Origin: JAOZMY01 sp964577975
GTDB taxonomy: Bacteria; Desulfobacterota; S145-22
Direction of reading: 5' to 3'
Assembly: GCA_964577975.1 (NCBI GenBank)
Contig: CAZOBB010000068.1
Location: forward strand, 4,097-68,096
DNA: 64,000 nucleotides
Part shown: piece by piece, positions 34,110 through 42,822 of the stretch
How the letters are laid out: each line of letters opens with the position of its first letter
How positions within the stretch are numbered: the stretch's first letter is position 1
Made by a program: the position numbers and the translations under genes
Notes under the pieces: model-generated
Database searches by the model: none
Seen by the model: the letters and a program-made list of their open reading frames with translations, nothing else
What the model was told of the DNA's origin: nothing

Positions 34110-35332
34110 GGGATAGCTCGCCGCGCAAGATTTTCCACAGCTTTCATCACTGTTTTGATGTCCTCTTCCGTGTTGAAATAGCCTATGCTTATACGAATGG
34201 TTCCCTCAGGAAACGTGCCCAATGCTTTATGGGCGAGGGGGGCGCAGTGAAGGCCTGTTCTAACAAGAATATCGTACTTTGTGTTAAGCAAGGCTCCGGC
34301 TTCTGAAGGGAGGGGGCCGTCTTCCGTCCAGGCGAGATTGATGGCGCCGCATCCCCCCAGGGTTTGCTCTTCCCCCCCCGGAAGGAGGCTGTCGAAGGTG
34401 AGGGATACCGTCGCGGTTTGTTTGGCCGGGTCCAAGGGACCATAAAGGGTGACTCCCGAAAGGTCTCGGAGTCCTTTAAGAAGTAGGGTCAAAAGCTTTT
34501 GTTCATGGATGAGGATGGAGTCTATTCCAGTCTTGAGAATAAAATCGACTCCCGCCCCAAGCCCCGCGATGCCTACGTTGTTCTGGGTTCCGCTTTCAAA
34601 AGCATCGGGGAGGAATTCGGGTTGCTCCAGGCTTTCGGAGAGGCTTCCCGTTCCTCCTCGTTTCAAGGGGCGTAGGGAGAGACCCTCTCGGAAGTAAAAA
34701 CCACCCGTTCCTTGAGGTCCCATGAGTCCTTTGTGTCCCGTGAATGTCAAGAAATCTATGCCGTCCTTCACCACGTCTATGGGAAAGTGCCCTGCTGTTT
34801 GGGCCGTATCGACGAGAAGGGGGATGTCTCCGGCGATATTCCGGATGCTCTTAAGATCCTGGATGGTTCCACATACGTTGGAAGCGTGGTTGACAACGAG
34901 AAGCCGCGTTTTCCTTGTGAGGGCTTTTTTTAGGGCGTCCAGATCAAGGATGCCTTGGGAATCACAGGGGACAATGTCATAAGTTATGATTCCCTTGTTT
35001 TTTAAATAAGTCAGAGGCCGGAGAACGGCATTGTGTTCCATCGCCGTGGCAACAACGTGGTCACCCTCCTCGAGAAAGCCGAGAAGAACGGTGTTGATGG
35101 CTTCCGTGATGTTGAGGGTAAAGACGATGCGCGAGGGATCGGCGATATGGAAGAGTTTTGCCAAGCTTTCACGTGTCGAGCGGACGATTTTCTCGGCTTC
35201 CTGAGCCAGCGCATGTCCGGATCTCCCTGGGTTTGCTCCCACGTTGGTCATGAAATGAATCATGGCTTCAATGACTTCTGGTGGCTTCGGGAATGAGGTG
35301 GCGGCGTTGTCCAAATAGACGAGTTTTTTCAT
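34106..35332 (-). CDS. Class V aminotransferase / cysteine desulfurase, EF2568-like
   Basis: PLP enzyme of 408 residues. It has LVYLDNAATSFPKPPEV, PGRSGHALAQEAEK, the PLP lysine in FTGHKGLMGPQGTGG, SGTQNNVGIAGLGAG, and the catalytic-cysteine loop TGLHCAPLAHKALGTFPEGTIRIS (seen as GLHCAPLAHK). These features fit the EF2568-like desulfurase family, which co-occurs with YqeB/YqeC in genomes with selenium-dependent molybdenum hydroxylases and is thought to mobilise sulfur or selenium for the molybdenum centre. Here it is about 7 kb from that cluster and on the other strand. Its stop overlaps the convergent kinase stop by 3 bases. Confidence 0.87.
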   Translation of the reverse strand: MKKLVYLDNAATSFPKPPEVIEAMIHFMTNVGANPGRSGHALAQEAEKIVRSTRESLAKLFHIADPSRIVFTLNITEAINTVLLGFLEEGDHVVATAMEHNAVLRPLTYLKNKGIITYDIVPCDSQGILDLDALKKALTRKTRLLVVNHASNVCGTIQDLKSIRNIAGDIPLLVDTAQTAGHFPIDVVKDGIDFLTFTGHKGLMGPQGTGGFYFREGLSLRPLKRGGTGSLSESLEQPEFLPDAFESGTQNNVGIAGLGAGVDFILKTGIDSILIHEQKLLTLLLKGLRDLSGVTLYGPLDPAKQTATVSLTFDSLLPGGEEQTLGGCGAINLAWTEDGPLPSEAGALLNTKYDILVRTGLHCAPLAHKALGTFPEGTIRISIGYFNTEEDIKTVMKAVENLARRAIP

Positions 35333-35442
35333 AGCGGCTCCTTCTTTTTTGTCACGCCGGAGATGATAAACTTTTATGAAATCCCTTTCCTTTTAACGCA
35401 TCGTGGTGGAATTGTGAAGGGTGTATCATGGGGTGTCGATGA

Positions 35443-35470
35443 TTGGTTGCTTTGGGAAAGGGACTATACT
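35443..35470 (+). promoter_or_regulatory. Possible promoter of lpxK-leuACD-asd
   Basis: TTGGTT (35443-35448), 16 bases, TATACT (35465-35470). Transcription would start near 35477, a few bases before the ATG at 35482, giving a very short leader. It also argues against the upstream in-frame TTG at 35443 as the lpxK start. Confidence 0.5.
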
Positions 35471-35481
35471 ATGATGAACCG

Positions 35482-36582
35482 ATGGTGATCATGGGAACAG
35501 CTCGATTTGGTTTGATGCCTTGGGAAAAGGGAAGGCTCCTTCCAACTATGTTGGCACCGTTTGGTTGGATGTATGGGTTCGGAATGGAGGTGAGAAACCT
35601 TTGCTATGAGGTAGGGGTATTTAAGACGCATCGGCTTCCTGTCCCCGTCGTATCGGTTGGAAACCTAACAGTGGGAGGAACGGGAAAGACCCCGCTGATC
35701 GTGGAAATTGCGGAAGAATTACGGCGAAGGCGTAGCTCTGTTCGGATTGGGATTCTTTCAAGGGGATACAAGGGGCGTCCCGGTTCCAAATGGGTAGTAT
35801 CGGATGGGTTGAGAATTGAGATGTCGGTGGAAGAGGCGGGAGATGAACCGGTGGTGTTGGCGAAACGTTTGCCCGGCGTCAAGGTCTTTGTGGGAAAAGA
35901 TCGAGTCGCTGTGGCGAGAAAGGCCCTCACACGGTTCGATTTGGACCTTTTAATCCTAGATGACGCCTTTCAACATAGGAGAATCCATCGGGACATGGAT
36001 CTCCTTTTGATAGATGGGCAAAGGGGATTTGGAAACGGGCGTGTCCTGCCCGCCGGGCCCCTGAGGGAGTTTCCATGGAACCTGTCCCGGGCGAGCTGTG
36101 TGGTTGTCACGCATCGAAAGGAAGGGATTCCGACGAATCTGCGGTCCTGGGTTCCCGAAAAAACACCTATCTACCATGCCACGTTTGAGGTTACCAGGAT
36201 TTTCGAGGGAGTTTCTGGGGGAGAGGTGCCGCTGGATGCTTTGCGCGGCAAGCGGTTGTTGGGGGTTTGTGGTATTGCTAACCCAGATTCTTTCAAGGAG
36301 ACGTTGGAGGGATTGGGAGCGAAGATTCAAGATCTCGTGGTATTCCCTGATCATCATGCCTATGTCCCGCCGGATTTCTCGCCCATCCTCGAACGTTTGA
36401 AGGGGAAAGATGAGATTGTGACAACTGAAAAAGATTGGGTAAAATGGCACATGAAACATCCGTTTAGGCGTGTTTTTGTTGTCGCCGGGGTGATGAGGAT
36501 ACATCGAGCGCATGAACTGTATGATTTTATGGAAAAGATCGTGTATAATGCAAAGAAATGCTTGAAGGAGGATAAGGGCTAA
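35482..36582 (+). CDS. lpxK: Tetraacyldisaccharide 4'-kinase
   Basis: Lipid A biosynthesis kinase at the inner membrane, 366 residues. It has LLAPFGWMYG-like LAPFGWMYGFGMEVRN near the N-terminus, the P-loop VVSVGNLTVGGTGKTPLIVEI, LSRGYKGR, GDEPVVLAKRLPGVKV, the Walker-B-like LLILDDAFQHRRIHRDMDLLLID (read in parts), LPAGPLREFP and VCGIANPDSFKETLEGLGA, and TTEKDWVKW. Start candidates are ATG 35482 and ATG 35491; neither has a strong Shine-Dalgarno and 35482 is used here. The TAA stop shares a base with the leuA ATG (TAATG). Its position ahead of leucine genes is unusual but co-transcription is clear. Confidence 0.93.
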   Translation: MVIMGTARFGLMPWEKGRLLPTMLAPFGWMYGFGMEVRNLCYEVGVFKTHRLPVPVVSVGNLTVGGTGKTPLIVEIAEELRRRRSSVRIGILSRGYKGRPGSKWVVSDGLRIEMSVEEAGDEPVVLAKRLPGVKVFVGKDRVAVARKALTRFDLDLLILDDAFQHRRIHRDMDLLLIDGQRGFGNGRVLPAGPLREFPWNLSRASCVVVTHRKEGIPTNLRSWVPEKTPIYHATFEVTRIFEGVSGGEVPLDALRGKRLLGVCGIANPDSFKETLEGLGAKIQDLVVFPDHHAYVPPDFSPILERLKGKDEIVTTEKDWVKWHMKHPFRRVFVVAGVMRIHRAHELYDFMEKIVYNAKKCLKEDKG

Positions 36583-38141
36583 TGAGGGAGCGCGTGTACA
36601 TTTTCGATACGACCCTTCGCGATGGAGAACAATCGCCTGGGGCAACCATGAATATACAGGAGAAGCTCAGGGTTGCCAAGCAGTTGGAGCGAATGGGAGT
36701 AGACGTCATCGAGGCGGGATTCCCCATTTCCTCGGAGGGAGACTTTGAATCGGTTCGAGCGATTGCGAAAGCCCTCGAGAAGAGCATCGTGGCGGGTCTG
36801 GCGCGGGCAAACAAGGAGGACATTGATCGGGCGTGGGATGCTGTTCGGGCGGCCAAGTATCCGAGGATCCACACCTTCATCGCAACCTCGGATATTCATT
36901 TGACGCATAAGCTGAAGATGACACGTGAAGAGGTTCTCCGGGACATAGCGGAAGCTGTCTCTTACGCCAGGAAGATGACGGACGACGTAGAGTTTTCTGC
37001 AGAGGATGCCACGCGTACGGAGCTGGGATTTCTTTGCGAGGTTGTGCGTGTGGCGCTGGAAGCTGGGGCGACGACCATCAACATTCCCGATACCGTTGGC
37101 TATACCGTTCCTACCGAGTACGCGCACATCTTGGATACGATTCGAAAAGAAGTGAAAGGAATTGAAAAAGCCGTGTTGAGCGTCCATTGTCATAACGACC
37201 TTGGACTTGCAACGGCAAACTCCGTCATGGCGATTCAGCACGGTGCCCGTCAAGTGGAATGCACCATCAACGGGATCGGAGAGCGTGCGGGAAACACGGC
37301 CATGGAAGAGGTGGTGATGGCCCTGAGAACGAGGGCGGATCTCTTCCCTTATGAGACAGGCATTGACACCAAAATGATCTATCCGACGAGCCGTCTGGTA
37401 TCGCAGGTGACGGGGATGAAGGTTCAGCCTAACAAGGCCATTGTGGGAGCCAACGCCTTTGCCCATGAAGCGGGGATCCATCAGGATGGCGTGTTAAAGG
37501 AAAGGCTGACCTATGAGATCATGACGCCGGAATCGGTAGGAATTCCCAAAAGCTCCCTGGTGATGGGGAAACATTCCGGGCGGCATGCCTTTCGGGAGCG
37601 TCTGAAGTCACTGGGATTCGACTTGAATACGGAACAGATTCAAAAGGCCTTTGAGCTGTTTAAGGCCTTGGCGGACAAGAAAAAGGCCGTTTATGACGAA
37701 GATATTGTAGCCATCGTCATGCATGAGGTGTTACGGATTCCTTATCGGTATCGTCTGAATTATCTTAACATCGTGAGCGGAACCTCCGCGATTCCCACTG
37801 CCGTTGTTACGATGGAAATTGACGGGGAACCGATCCGGGATGTGGATTTTGGGGATGGACCGGTAGATGCGGCCCTGAAGACCATCAAAAAGATGACGAA
37901 ATCGAAGAGTAGGCTTTTGAGGTTTGCCGTCAACGCCATTACGGGGGGTACGGATGCCCAGGGAGAGGTAACGGTGCATGTGGAAGAGGAGGGGATCTCT
38001 GTCATGGGGCAGGGAGCTCACACCGATATCATTGTGGCGAGCGCGAAAGCCTATATCAACGCCTTGAATAAACTCGAATATCAAAAGGCAAAACGAAAAG
38101 AAAGATCGGGTTACGCAGGCGACGCGGAAAGGAATGTATAG
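36582..38141 (+). CDS. leuA: 2-isopropylmalate synthase
   Basis: First committed enzyme of leucine biosynthesis, condensing acetyl-CoA with 2-oxoisovalerate; 519 residues, normal length for the full form. The TIM-barrel begins IFDTTLRDGEQSPGATMN, with VHCHNDLGLATANSV, GIGERAGNTAMEEVVM and HEAGIHQDGVLK (metal and substrate ligands). The C-terminal LeuA dimer domain (about 390-505), which binds feedback leucine in this family, has DGPVDAALKTI and SVMGQGAHTDIIVASAKAYINA (read in parts). It overlaps lpxK by one base and is followed directly by leuC. Confidence 0.97.
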   Translation: MRERVYIFDTTLRDGEQSPGATMNIQEKLRVAKQLERMGVDVIEAGFPISSEGDFESVRAIAKALEKSIVAGLARANKEDIDRAWDAVRAAKYPRIHTFIATSDIHLTHKLKMTREEVLRDIAEAVSYARKMTDDVEFSAEDATRTELGFLCEVVRVALEAGATTINIPDTVGYTVPTEYAHILDTIRKEVKGIEKAVLSVHCHNDLGLATANSVMAIQHGARQVECTINGIGERAGNTAMEEVVMALRTRADLFPYETGIDTKMIYPTSRLVSQVTGMKVQPNKAIVGANAFAHEAGIHQDGVLKERLTYEIMTPESVGIPKSSLVMGKHSGRHAFRERLKSLGFDLNTEQIQKAFELFKALADKKKAVYDEDIVAIVMHEVLRIPYRYRLNYLNIVSGTSAIPTAVVTMEIDGEPIRDVDFGDGPVDAALKTIKKMTKSKSRLLRFAVNAITGGTDAQGEVTVHVEEEGISVMGQGAHTDIIVASAKAYINALNKLEYQKAKRKERSGYAGDAERNV

Positions 38142-39419
38142 ATGGGAAAGACACTTACCCAAAAGATTCTTGAAAGGCATTGCGGTACGGAAGGAATCGT
38201 CGCGGGACAAATTGTTCAGTGTTCGGTAGATGTGGCATTGGGGAACGATGTCACGGCCCCCTTGGCCATCGAAGCGTTTGAAACGTTGGGGGTAGAAGAG
38301 GTTTTCGATAAGGAGAGAGTTGTCTTGGTGCCGGACCATTTCGTCCCCAACAAGGATATTGCGGCCGCAACCCAAGTGAAGGTCATGAGGGATTTCGCGC
38401 GGCGATATGGAATCGTCAACTATTTCGAAGTGGGGCAAATGGGGATCGAGCATGCCCTCCTGCCTGAGAAGGGACTGGTAACAGCGGGGGATGTGGTTAT
38501 CGGTGCGGACAGCCATACCTGCACCTATGGTGCCCTTGGCGCTTTTGCCACGGGGGTGGGAAGTACGGATTTGGCGGCCGTAATGGCGACAGGGCGATGT
38601 TGGTTCCGGGTTCCGGAAGCCATGAAATTCGTGTATCGCGGCAAGCTTCAGCCTTGGGTTTCGGGGAAGGATTTGATTTTATATACCATAGGGGATATTG
38701 GCGTGGACGGAGCGCTTTACCGCTCCATGGAGTTCGAGGGAGAGGTCATCCACCTTCTTTCCATGGATGGACGGTTTACGATGGCGAATATGGCGATTGA
38801 AGCAGGAGCCAAAAATGGGATCTTCCCTGTGGATGAGGTAACCTTGGCCTATCTCAAAGAGAGAGCCCAGCGGCCTCCCGTGGTGATGACCCCAGACGAA
38901 GACGCGGAATACGTGGAGGTTCGGGAATACGACGTGAGCCAAATCGGACCGCAAATTGCCTTTCCTTCCCTGCCGGGGAATGTCCATCCCGTGGAAGAGG
39001 CGGAGGGTATTCCTATCGACCAGGTTGTGATCGGGTCGTGTACGAACGGACGTTTGTCTGACCTTCGGGAGGCGGCGGAAATATTGAGGGGAAAACGGGT
39101 GCATCCGGAGGTGCGACTTATCATTTTTCCGGCGACTCAACACATCTATCTCAGGGCGTTGAGGGAAGGATTGCTGGAGACTTTTGTGGAGGCCGGGGCG
39201 GCGGTAAGCACGCCAACGTGCGGCCCCTGTTTGGGGGGTCATATGGGGATTCTTGCGGAAGGCGAGCGGGCCCTTGCGACGACGAATCGGAATTTCCCGG
39301 GGCGAATGGGACATCCGAAGAGTGAAGTCTACCTTGCATCCCCCGCCGTAGCGGCAGCCAGTGCAGTAACGGGAAAAATCACGCATCCCTTGAAAGTGGC
39401 ACGAAGGAGCAGAAAATGA
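38142..39419 (+). CDS. leuC: 3-isopropylmalate dehydratase, large subunit
   Basis: Large (aconitase-type) subunit of isopropylmalate isomerase, 425 residues, the shorter 'leuC type 2' length. Typical blocks are GADSHTCTYGALGAFATGVGSTD, with the [4Fe-4S] ligands in VIGSCTNGR and PTCGPCLGGHMG, and RNFPGRMGHP. The ATG directly follows the leuA stop, and its stop overlaps leuD by 4 bases. It works as a heterodimer with LeuD. Confidence 0.95.
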   Translation: MGKTLTQKILERHCGTEGIVAGQIVQCSVDVALGNDVTAPLAIEAFETLGVEEVFDKERVVLVPDHFVPNKDIAAATQVKVMRDFARRYGIVNYFEVGQMGIEHALLPEKGLVTAGDVVIGADSHTCTYGALGAFATGVGSTDLAAVMATGRCWFRVPEAMKFVYRGKLQPWVSGKDLILYTIGDIGVDGALYRSMEFEGEVIHLLSMDGRFTMANMAIEAGAKNGIFPVDEVTLAYLKERAQRPPVVMTPDEDAEYVEVREYDVSQIGPQIAFPSLPGNVHPVEEAEGIPIDQVVIGSCTNGRLSDLREAAEILRGKRVHPEVRLIIFPATQHIYLRALREGLLETFVEAGAAVSTPTCGPCLGGHMGILAEGERALATTNRNFPGRMGHPKSEVYLASPAVAAASAVTGKITHPLKVARRSRK

Positions 39420-39928
39420 AATTTAGAGGGAAAGTATGGGTGTTTGAGGATGATGTGGATACGGATCAAATCATTCCTGCGCGTTATCTTACCACGTCTG
39501 ATCCAACGATCCTTGCCAGGCATTGCATGGAGGATGCCGATCCGACCTTTCCTGGGAAGGTTCAGAAGGGCGATATTCTCGTGGCGGGGAAGAATTTTGG
39601 GAGTGGTTCTTCCCGGGAACATGCTCCTATTGCCATCAAAGCGGCGGGGATAGCGTGTGTGATTGCAGAGAGTTTTGCAAGGATTTTCTATCGCAATGCG
39701 TTTAACATGGGACTGCCCATCTTTGTGTGCGAAGGAATCAGCAAATCGGTGAAAGACGGCGATATTGTTCAGGTAGACGGGGATAGGGGCGAGATCCTTT
39801 TGGAAAAGACAGGGGAGCGTTTTCAAGTGGCTCCCATTCCAGAGTTTATGCAGGCGTTGATAGAAGCGGGGGGGTTGATGCCGTATGTGAGAAGAACCTT
39901 TGTTGATGAGAAGGGTATCTCTTCTTGA
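39416..39928 (+). CDS. leuD: 3-isopropylmalate dehydratase, small subunit
   Basis: Small swivel-domain subunit of isopropylmalate isomerase, 170 residues. It has VDTDQIIPARYLTT, GKNFGSGSSREHAPIAIKAAG, and SFARIFYRNAFNMGLPIF. It is coupled to leuC by an ATGA overlap. In many relatives leuB follows leuD; here asd follows directly instead. Confidence 0.95.
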   Translation: MKFRGKVWVFEDDVDTDQIIPARYLTTSDPTILARHCMEDADPTFPGKVQKGDILVAGKNFGSGSSREHAPIAIKAAGIACVIAESFARIFYRNAFNMGLPIFVCEGISKSVKDGDIVQVDGDRGEILLEKTGERFQVAPIPEFMQALIEAGGLMPYVRRTFVDEKGISS

Positions 39929-39971
39929 AAGAGAACAGGGGGACGTAGAAGAAAGAAGGGGAGGGAAGCCT

Positions 39972-40991
39972 ATGGAGAAAAAGGTGAATGTCGCGGTAGT
40001 GGGAGCCACGGGAGCCGTGGGGAACATGATGGTGGAGGTGCTCCAAGAGAGGAATTTTCCGGTAAATGAATTGAAACTTTTGGCCTCGGAGAGGAGCGCG
40101 GGAACGACCATGTTGTTCCACGGTAAGGCCCATAAAGTAGAAGTCTTAAAGCCGGAATCGTTTGACGGGATTGACGTGGCTCTGTTTTCTGCTGGAGGTT
40201 CCGTGAGCCTGGAATATGCCCCCATTGCCGCCGAGCGAGGGGCGGTCGTGGTGGATAACTCGAGCGCCTTTCGGATGGAGCCGGATGTTCCCCTGGTGGT
40301 TCCGGAGGTGAATCCCCAGCGGATCGCCGATTACCGAAACCGGGGGATTATTGCCAATCCCAACTGTTCCACCATCCAAATGGTGGTAGCCTTGAAACCG
40401 ATCTACGATGCCGCGGGGATCGAACGGATTGTGGTTTCCACCTACCAGGCCGTTTCGGGAACGGGGAAACGCGCTATCCAAGAATTACAGGATCAATCCA
40501 TTTCCATTTTCAATTTCAAGCCGGTCAAGACGGAGGTTTATCCTCATCAGATCGCGTTTAATTGTCTGCCACACATCGATGTCTTTTTGGAGAACGGCTA
40601 TACGAAGGAAGAGATGAAGATGGTCAACGAGACGAAGAAGATCCTGGAGGATCCTTCCATCCGTGTGACGGCGACTACGGTTCGGGTTCCCGTATTCTAC
40701 GGTCATTCGGAATCTGTCAACGTGGAGACGAAAAAGAAGATCAGCGCCGAGGACGTGCGTGAGCTTCTCTCTAGGGCTCCAGGAGTGGTGGTCGTGGATG
40801 ATCCTGACAGCAATCTCTATCCATTGGCTATCGACGCTGCCGGGAAGGACGAGACCTTCGTGGGCAGGATTCGAGAGGACGAGTCGATAGAAAAGGGAAT
40901 CAACCTCTGGGTCGTGGCGGATAATATCCGTAAAGGGGCGGCGACGAACGCCGTTCAGATAGCGGAGATCCTGATCGAACAATATTTCTAA
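39972..40991 (+). CDS. asd: Aspartate-semialdehyde dehydrogenase
   Basis: NADP-dependent enzyme of the aspartate pathway toward lysine, threonine and methionine, and to diaminopimelate for the cell wall; 339 residues. It has VNVAVVGATGAVGNMMVEVL at the N-terminus, VDNSSAFRM, VPEVNP, the catalytic cysteine in NPNCSTIQMVVAL, TYQAVSGTGKRAIQEL and RVPVFYGHSESVNVE. The ATG at 39972 is chosen because GGGAGGG lies upstream; the frame is open 72 bases further into leuD. It is the last gene of the lpxK-leuACD-asd unit. Confidence 0.96.
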   Translation: MEKKVNVAVVGATGAVGNMMVEVLQERNFPVNELKLLASERSAGTTMLFHGKAHKVEVLKPESFDGIDVALFSAGGSVSLEYAPIAAERGAVVVDNSSAFRMEPDVPLVVPEVNPQRIADYRNRGIIANPNCSTIQMVVALKPIYDAAGIERIVVSTYQAVSGTGKRAIQELQDQSISIFNFKPVKTEVYPHQIAFNCLPHIDVFLENGYTKEEMKMVNETKKILEDPSIRVTATTVRVPVFYGHSESVNVETKKKISAEDVRELLSRAPGVVVVDDPDSNLYPLAIDAAGKDETFVGRIREDESIEKGINLWVVADNIRKGAATNAVQIAEILIEQYF

Positions 40992-41025
40992 AAAACGTCG
41001 TGTAAGGGATTTTGCTAGAAGGGTT

Positions 41026-42240
41026 ATGATTAAAAAAATCCCTGTCTCGAAACTGAGGGTAGGCATGTATGTTGCCCGTATCGATCGCGGGTGGTTGGAA
41101 AATCCCTTTTTCAGGGGACGTTTCGAGATTGTCTCTCAGGATCAGATAGACAAATTTGCAGAGTATAACATTTCCGATGTGTATATTGATACGTCGAAGG
41201 GATTGGATGTTCTTGAGGAGAGCGGAAAAGAGTTAGAAAAGGGGGATCCATATCTCAGCCCGTCGATCGAAGTGGGGAAGAAAAAGGGGGAGGGAGAAGA
41301 GAGAAGGAAGGCCTATCGAAAGGCGGGAAGGCTCTATAAGAATTCTCTCGAAACCACACGGAGACTGATGAATGATGTTCGATTGGGTAGGCTTGTGGAC
41401 GCTAAAGAGATAACAGATACGGTAGAGAATCTCGTGGATCAGATTCTGAATGATCAGGATGCGATTGTTGGACTTGGCAAACTTCAGGATTATGACGATT
41501 ATACGTATACCCATTCCCTCAATGTGTGTATCTTTTGCCTTGCCATCGGGAGGGCTGTGGGCTATTCCAAAGAGAAGCTTTCTGTTCTTGGAGCGGGGGC
41601 TTTGGCACACGATTTTGGAAAGATGCTGGTTCCTAAAAAGATCTTGAATAAACCTGGGAAATTGACAGCGAGAGAGTTTGTCATTATGAAGGAGCATGTG
41701 ATTCGGGGCGTGGAATACCTGAGGGGGGTTAGCGGGATGGTTCCGGAAGCGATTCAAGTGGCGTTGGAACATCATGAAAGGTATAGTGGAAGGGGTTATC
41801 CTCAAGGGCTGAAAGGGGAGAAGATTTCTGAGTTCGGAAAGATCGCGGCCGTTGTGGACGTGTATGATGCCATCACCTCTGATCGCGTGTATCACCGGGG
41901 GATGGTTCCTACTAAGGCTTTGCGGAAAATCTATGAGTGGCGGTACCATGATTTCGATCCGGTGCTCGTGGAGTTGTTTATCAAAATTATCGGGATCTAT
42001 CCGTTGGGAAGTTTGGTGCGATTAAGCGATGGGAGCATCGGTATGGTGATTGAAGGGAATCCGAAAAATGCTGTTTGGCCTAAACTGCTTCTATTCTATG
42101 ATCAAAAGGGGAATCTTCTTCGTGAACCAGTAAGAGTAGATCTTGCTAAAGAGACATCGTTGAAGATCTTGGAAAGCGTGGAGCCAAAAGAGGTAGAGGT
42201 GGATATAAAAAAGGCGTGGGATAAATATCTTTATCTGTGA
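41026..42240 (+). CDS. HD-GYP c-di-GMP phosphodiesterase with DUF3391
   Basis: A 404-residue signalling protein. The N-terminal DUF3391 (about 1-65) has IPVSKLRVGMYVARIDRGWLENPF (in parts) and VYIDTSKG. The HD-GYP domain (about 140-330) has YTHSLNVCIFCLAIGRAVG, AHDFGK with a Phe in place of the usual Ile of HDIGK, ILNKPGKLTAREFVIMKEH, EHHERYSGRGYPQGLKGEKI and AVVDVYDAITSDRVY. It predicts hydrolysis of c-di-GMP. The region between DUF3391 and HD-GYP is highly charged. AGAAGGG is just 2 bases before the ATG, a short spacing. Confidence 0.9.
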   Translation: MIKKIPVSKLRVGMYVARIDRGWLENPFFRGRFEIVSQDQIDKFAEYNISDVYIDTSKGLDVLEESGKELEKGDPYLSPSIEVGKKKGEGEERRKAYRKAGRLYKNSLETTRRLMNDVRLGRLVDAKEITDTVENLVDQILNDQDAIVGLGKLQDYDDYTYTHSLNVCIFCLAIGRAVGYSKEKLSVLGAGALAHDFGKMLVPKKILNKPGKLTAREFVIMKEHVIRGVEYLRGVSGMVPEAIQVALEHHERYSGRGYPQGLKGEKISEFGKIAAVVDVYDAITSDRVYHRGMVPTKALRKIYEWRYHDFDPVLVELFIKIIGIYPLGSLVRLSDGSIGMVIEGNPKNAVWPKLLLFYDQKGNLLREPVRVDLAKETSLKILESVEPKEVEVDIKKAWDKYLYL

Positions 42241-42360
42241 GGCAAGATGTCTTCTCTCCGGATCGAGTGTAGGGTTGCCTGGAGAAAAAGGGATCGATAC
42301 CCTCGTGTGTGGGATGGATAGTTTGCTTGACAACCTTTCAAGGGGAACCAAACGGCCGAA

Positions 42361-42390
42361 TTGACACGCCTCGGTTGGATGTGGTAAAGA
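42361..42390 (+). promoter_or_regulatory. Promoter of tRNA-Ser(CGA)
   Basis: TTGACA (42361-42366), 18 bases, TAAAGA (42385-42390), placing the start about seven bases before the tRNA. A second TTGACA at 42327-42332 has no matching -10. Confidence 0.65.
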
Positions 42391-42403
42391 TACGGCCGCG
42401 AGC

Positions 42404-42495
<92 letters not shown>

Positions 42496-42524
42496 TTTTC
42501 TATAAATGTGGATGGGTGGGGGGG

Positions 42525-42552
42525 TTCACATCCAACAAGGGTGTGATATAAT
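42525..42552 (+). promoter_or_regulatory. Promoter of tRNA-Ser(GGA)
   Basis: TTCACA (42525-42530), 16 bases, consensus TATAAT (42547-42552), ending 17 bases before the tRNA. It gives the second tRNA-Ser, and perhaps the SRP RNA, an independent start. Confidence 0.65.
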
Positions 42553-42569
42553 GAGGTGATTTCGTGAAG

Positions 42570-42663
42570 GGAGAGATGTCCGAGCTGGCCGAAGGAGCAC
42601 GATTGGAAATCGTGTGTACCCCCACAAGGGGTACCGAGGGTTCGAATCCCTCTCTCTCCGCCA
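42570..42663 (+). tRNA. tRNA-Ser (anticodon GGA)
   Basis: Class II tRNA of 94 bases with encoded CCA. Acceptor GGAGAGA/TCTCTCC is identical to that of the preceding tRNA-Ser. The anticodon stem CACGA/TCGTG closes loop TTGGAAA with anticodon GGA, reading UCC/UCU. The long variable arm is GTACCCC...GGGGTAC. Confidence 0.95.
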
Positions 42664-42674
42664 TGAGTGTGAAA

Positions 42675-42804
42675 GGGTGAATGGCCTGGATAGTCGGGTC
42701 CTGCGCAACATAAACCCGCGAACCCCGTCAGGTCCGGAAGGAAGCAGCGGTAGTGGGACCTTATGTGTGCCGCAGGGGTGCCTGACTATCCAGTCGGTTC
42801 ACCC
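42675..42804 (+). ncRNA. ffs: Signal recognition particle RNA (4.5S-type)
   Basis: Small bacterial SRP RNA that binds Ffh. The conserved apical-domain core GTCAGGTCCGGAAGGAAGCAGC-type sequence is present at 42727-42748 (GGTCCGGAAGGAAGCAGC). The long stem closes with CTGGATAGTC (42686-42695) pairing perfectly to GACTATCCAG (42784-42793), extended by GGGTGAA/TTCACCC at the base. A short T-run follows. Exact ends are estimated from the pairing. The order tRNA-Ser, SRP RNA, dnaX, ybaB, recR is a conserved bacterial arrangement. Confidence 0.95.
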
Positions 42805-42822
42805 TTTTAATGGATAGTAGGC

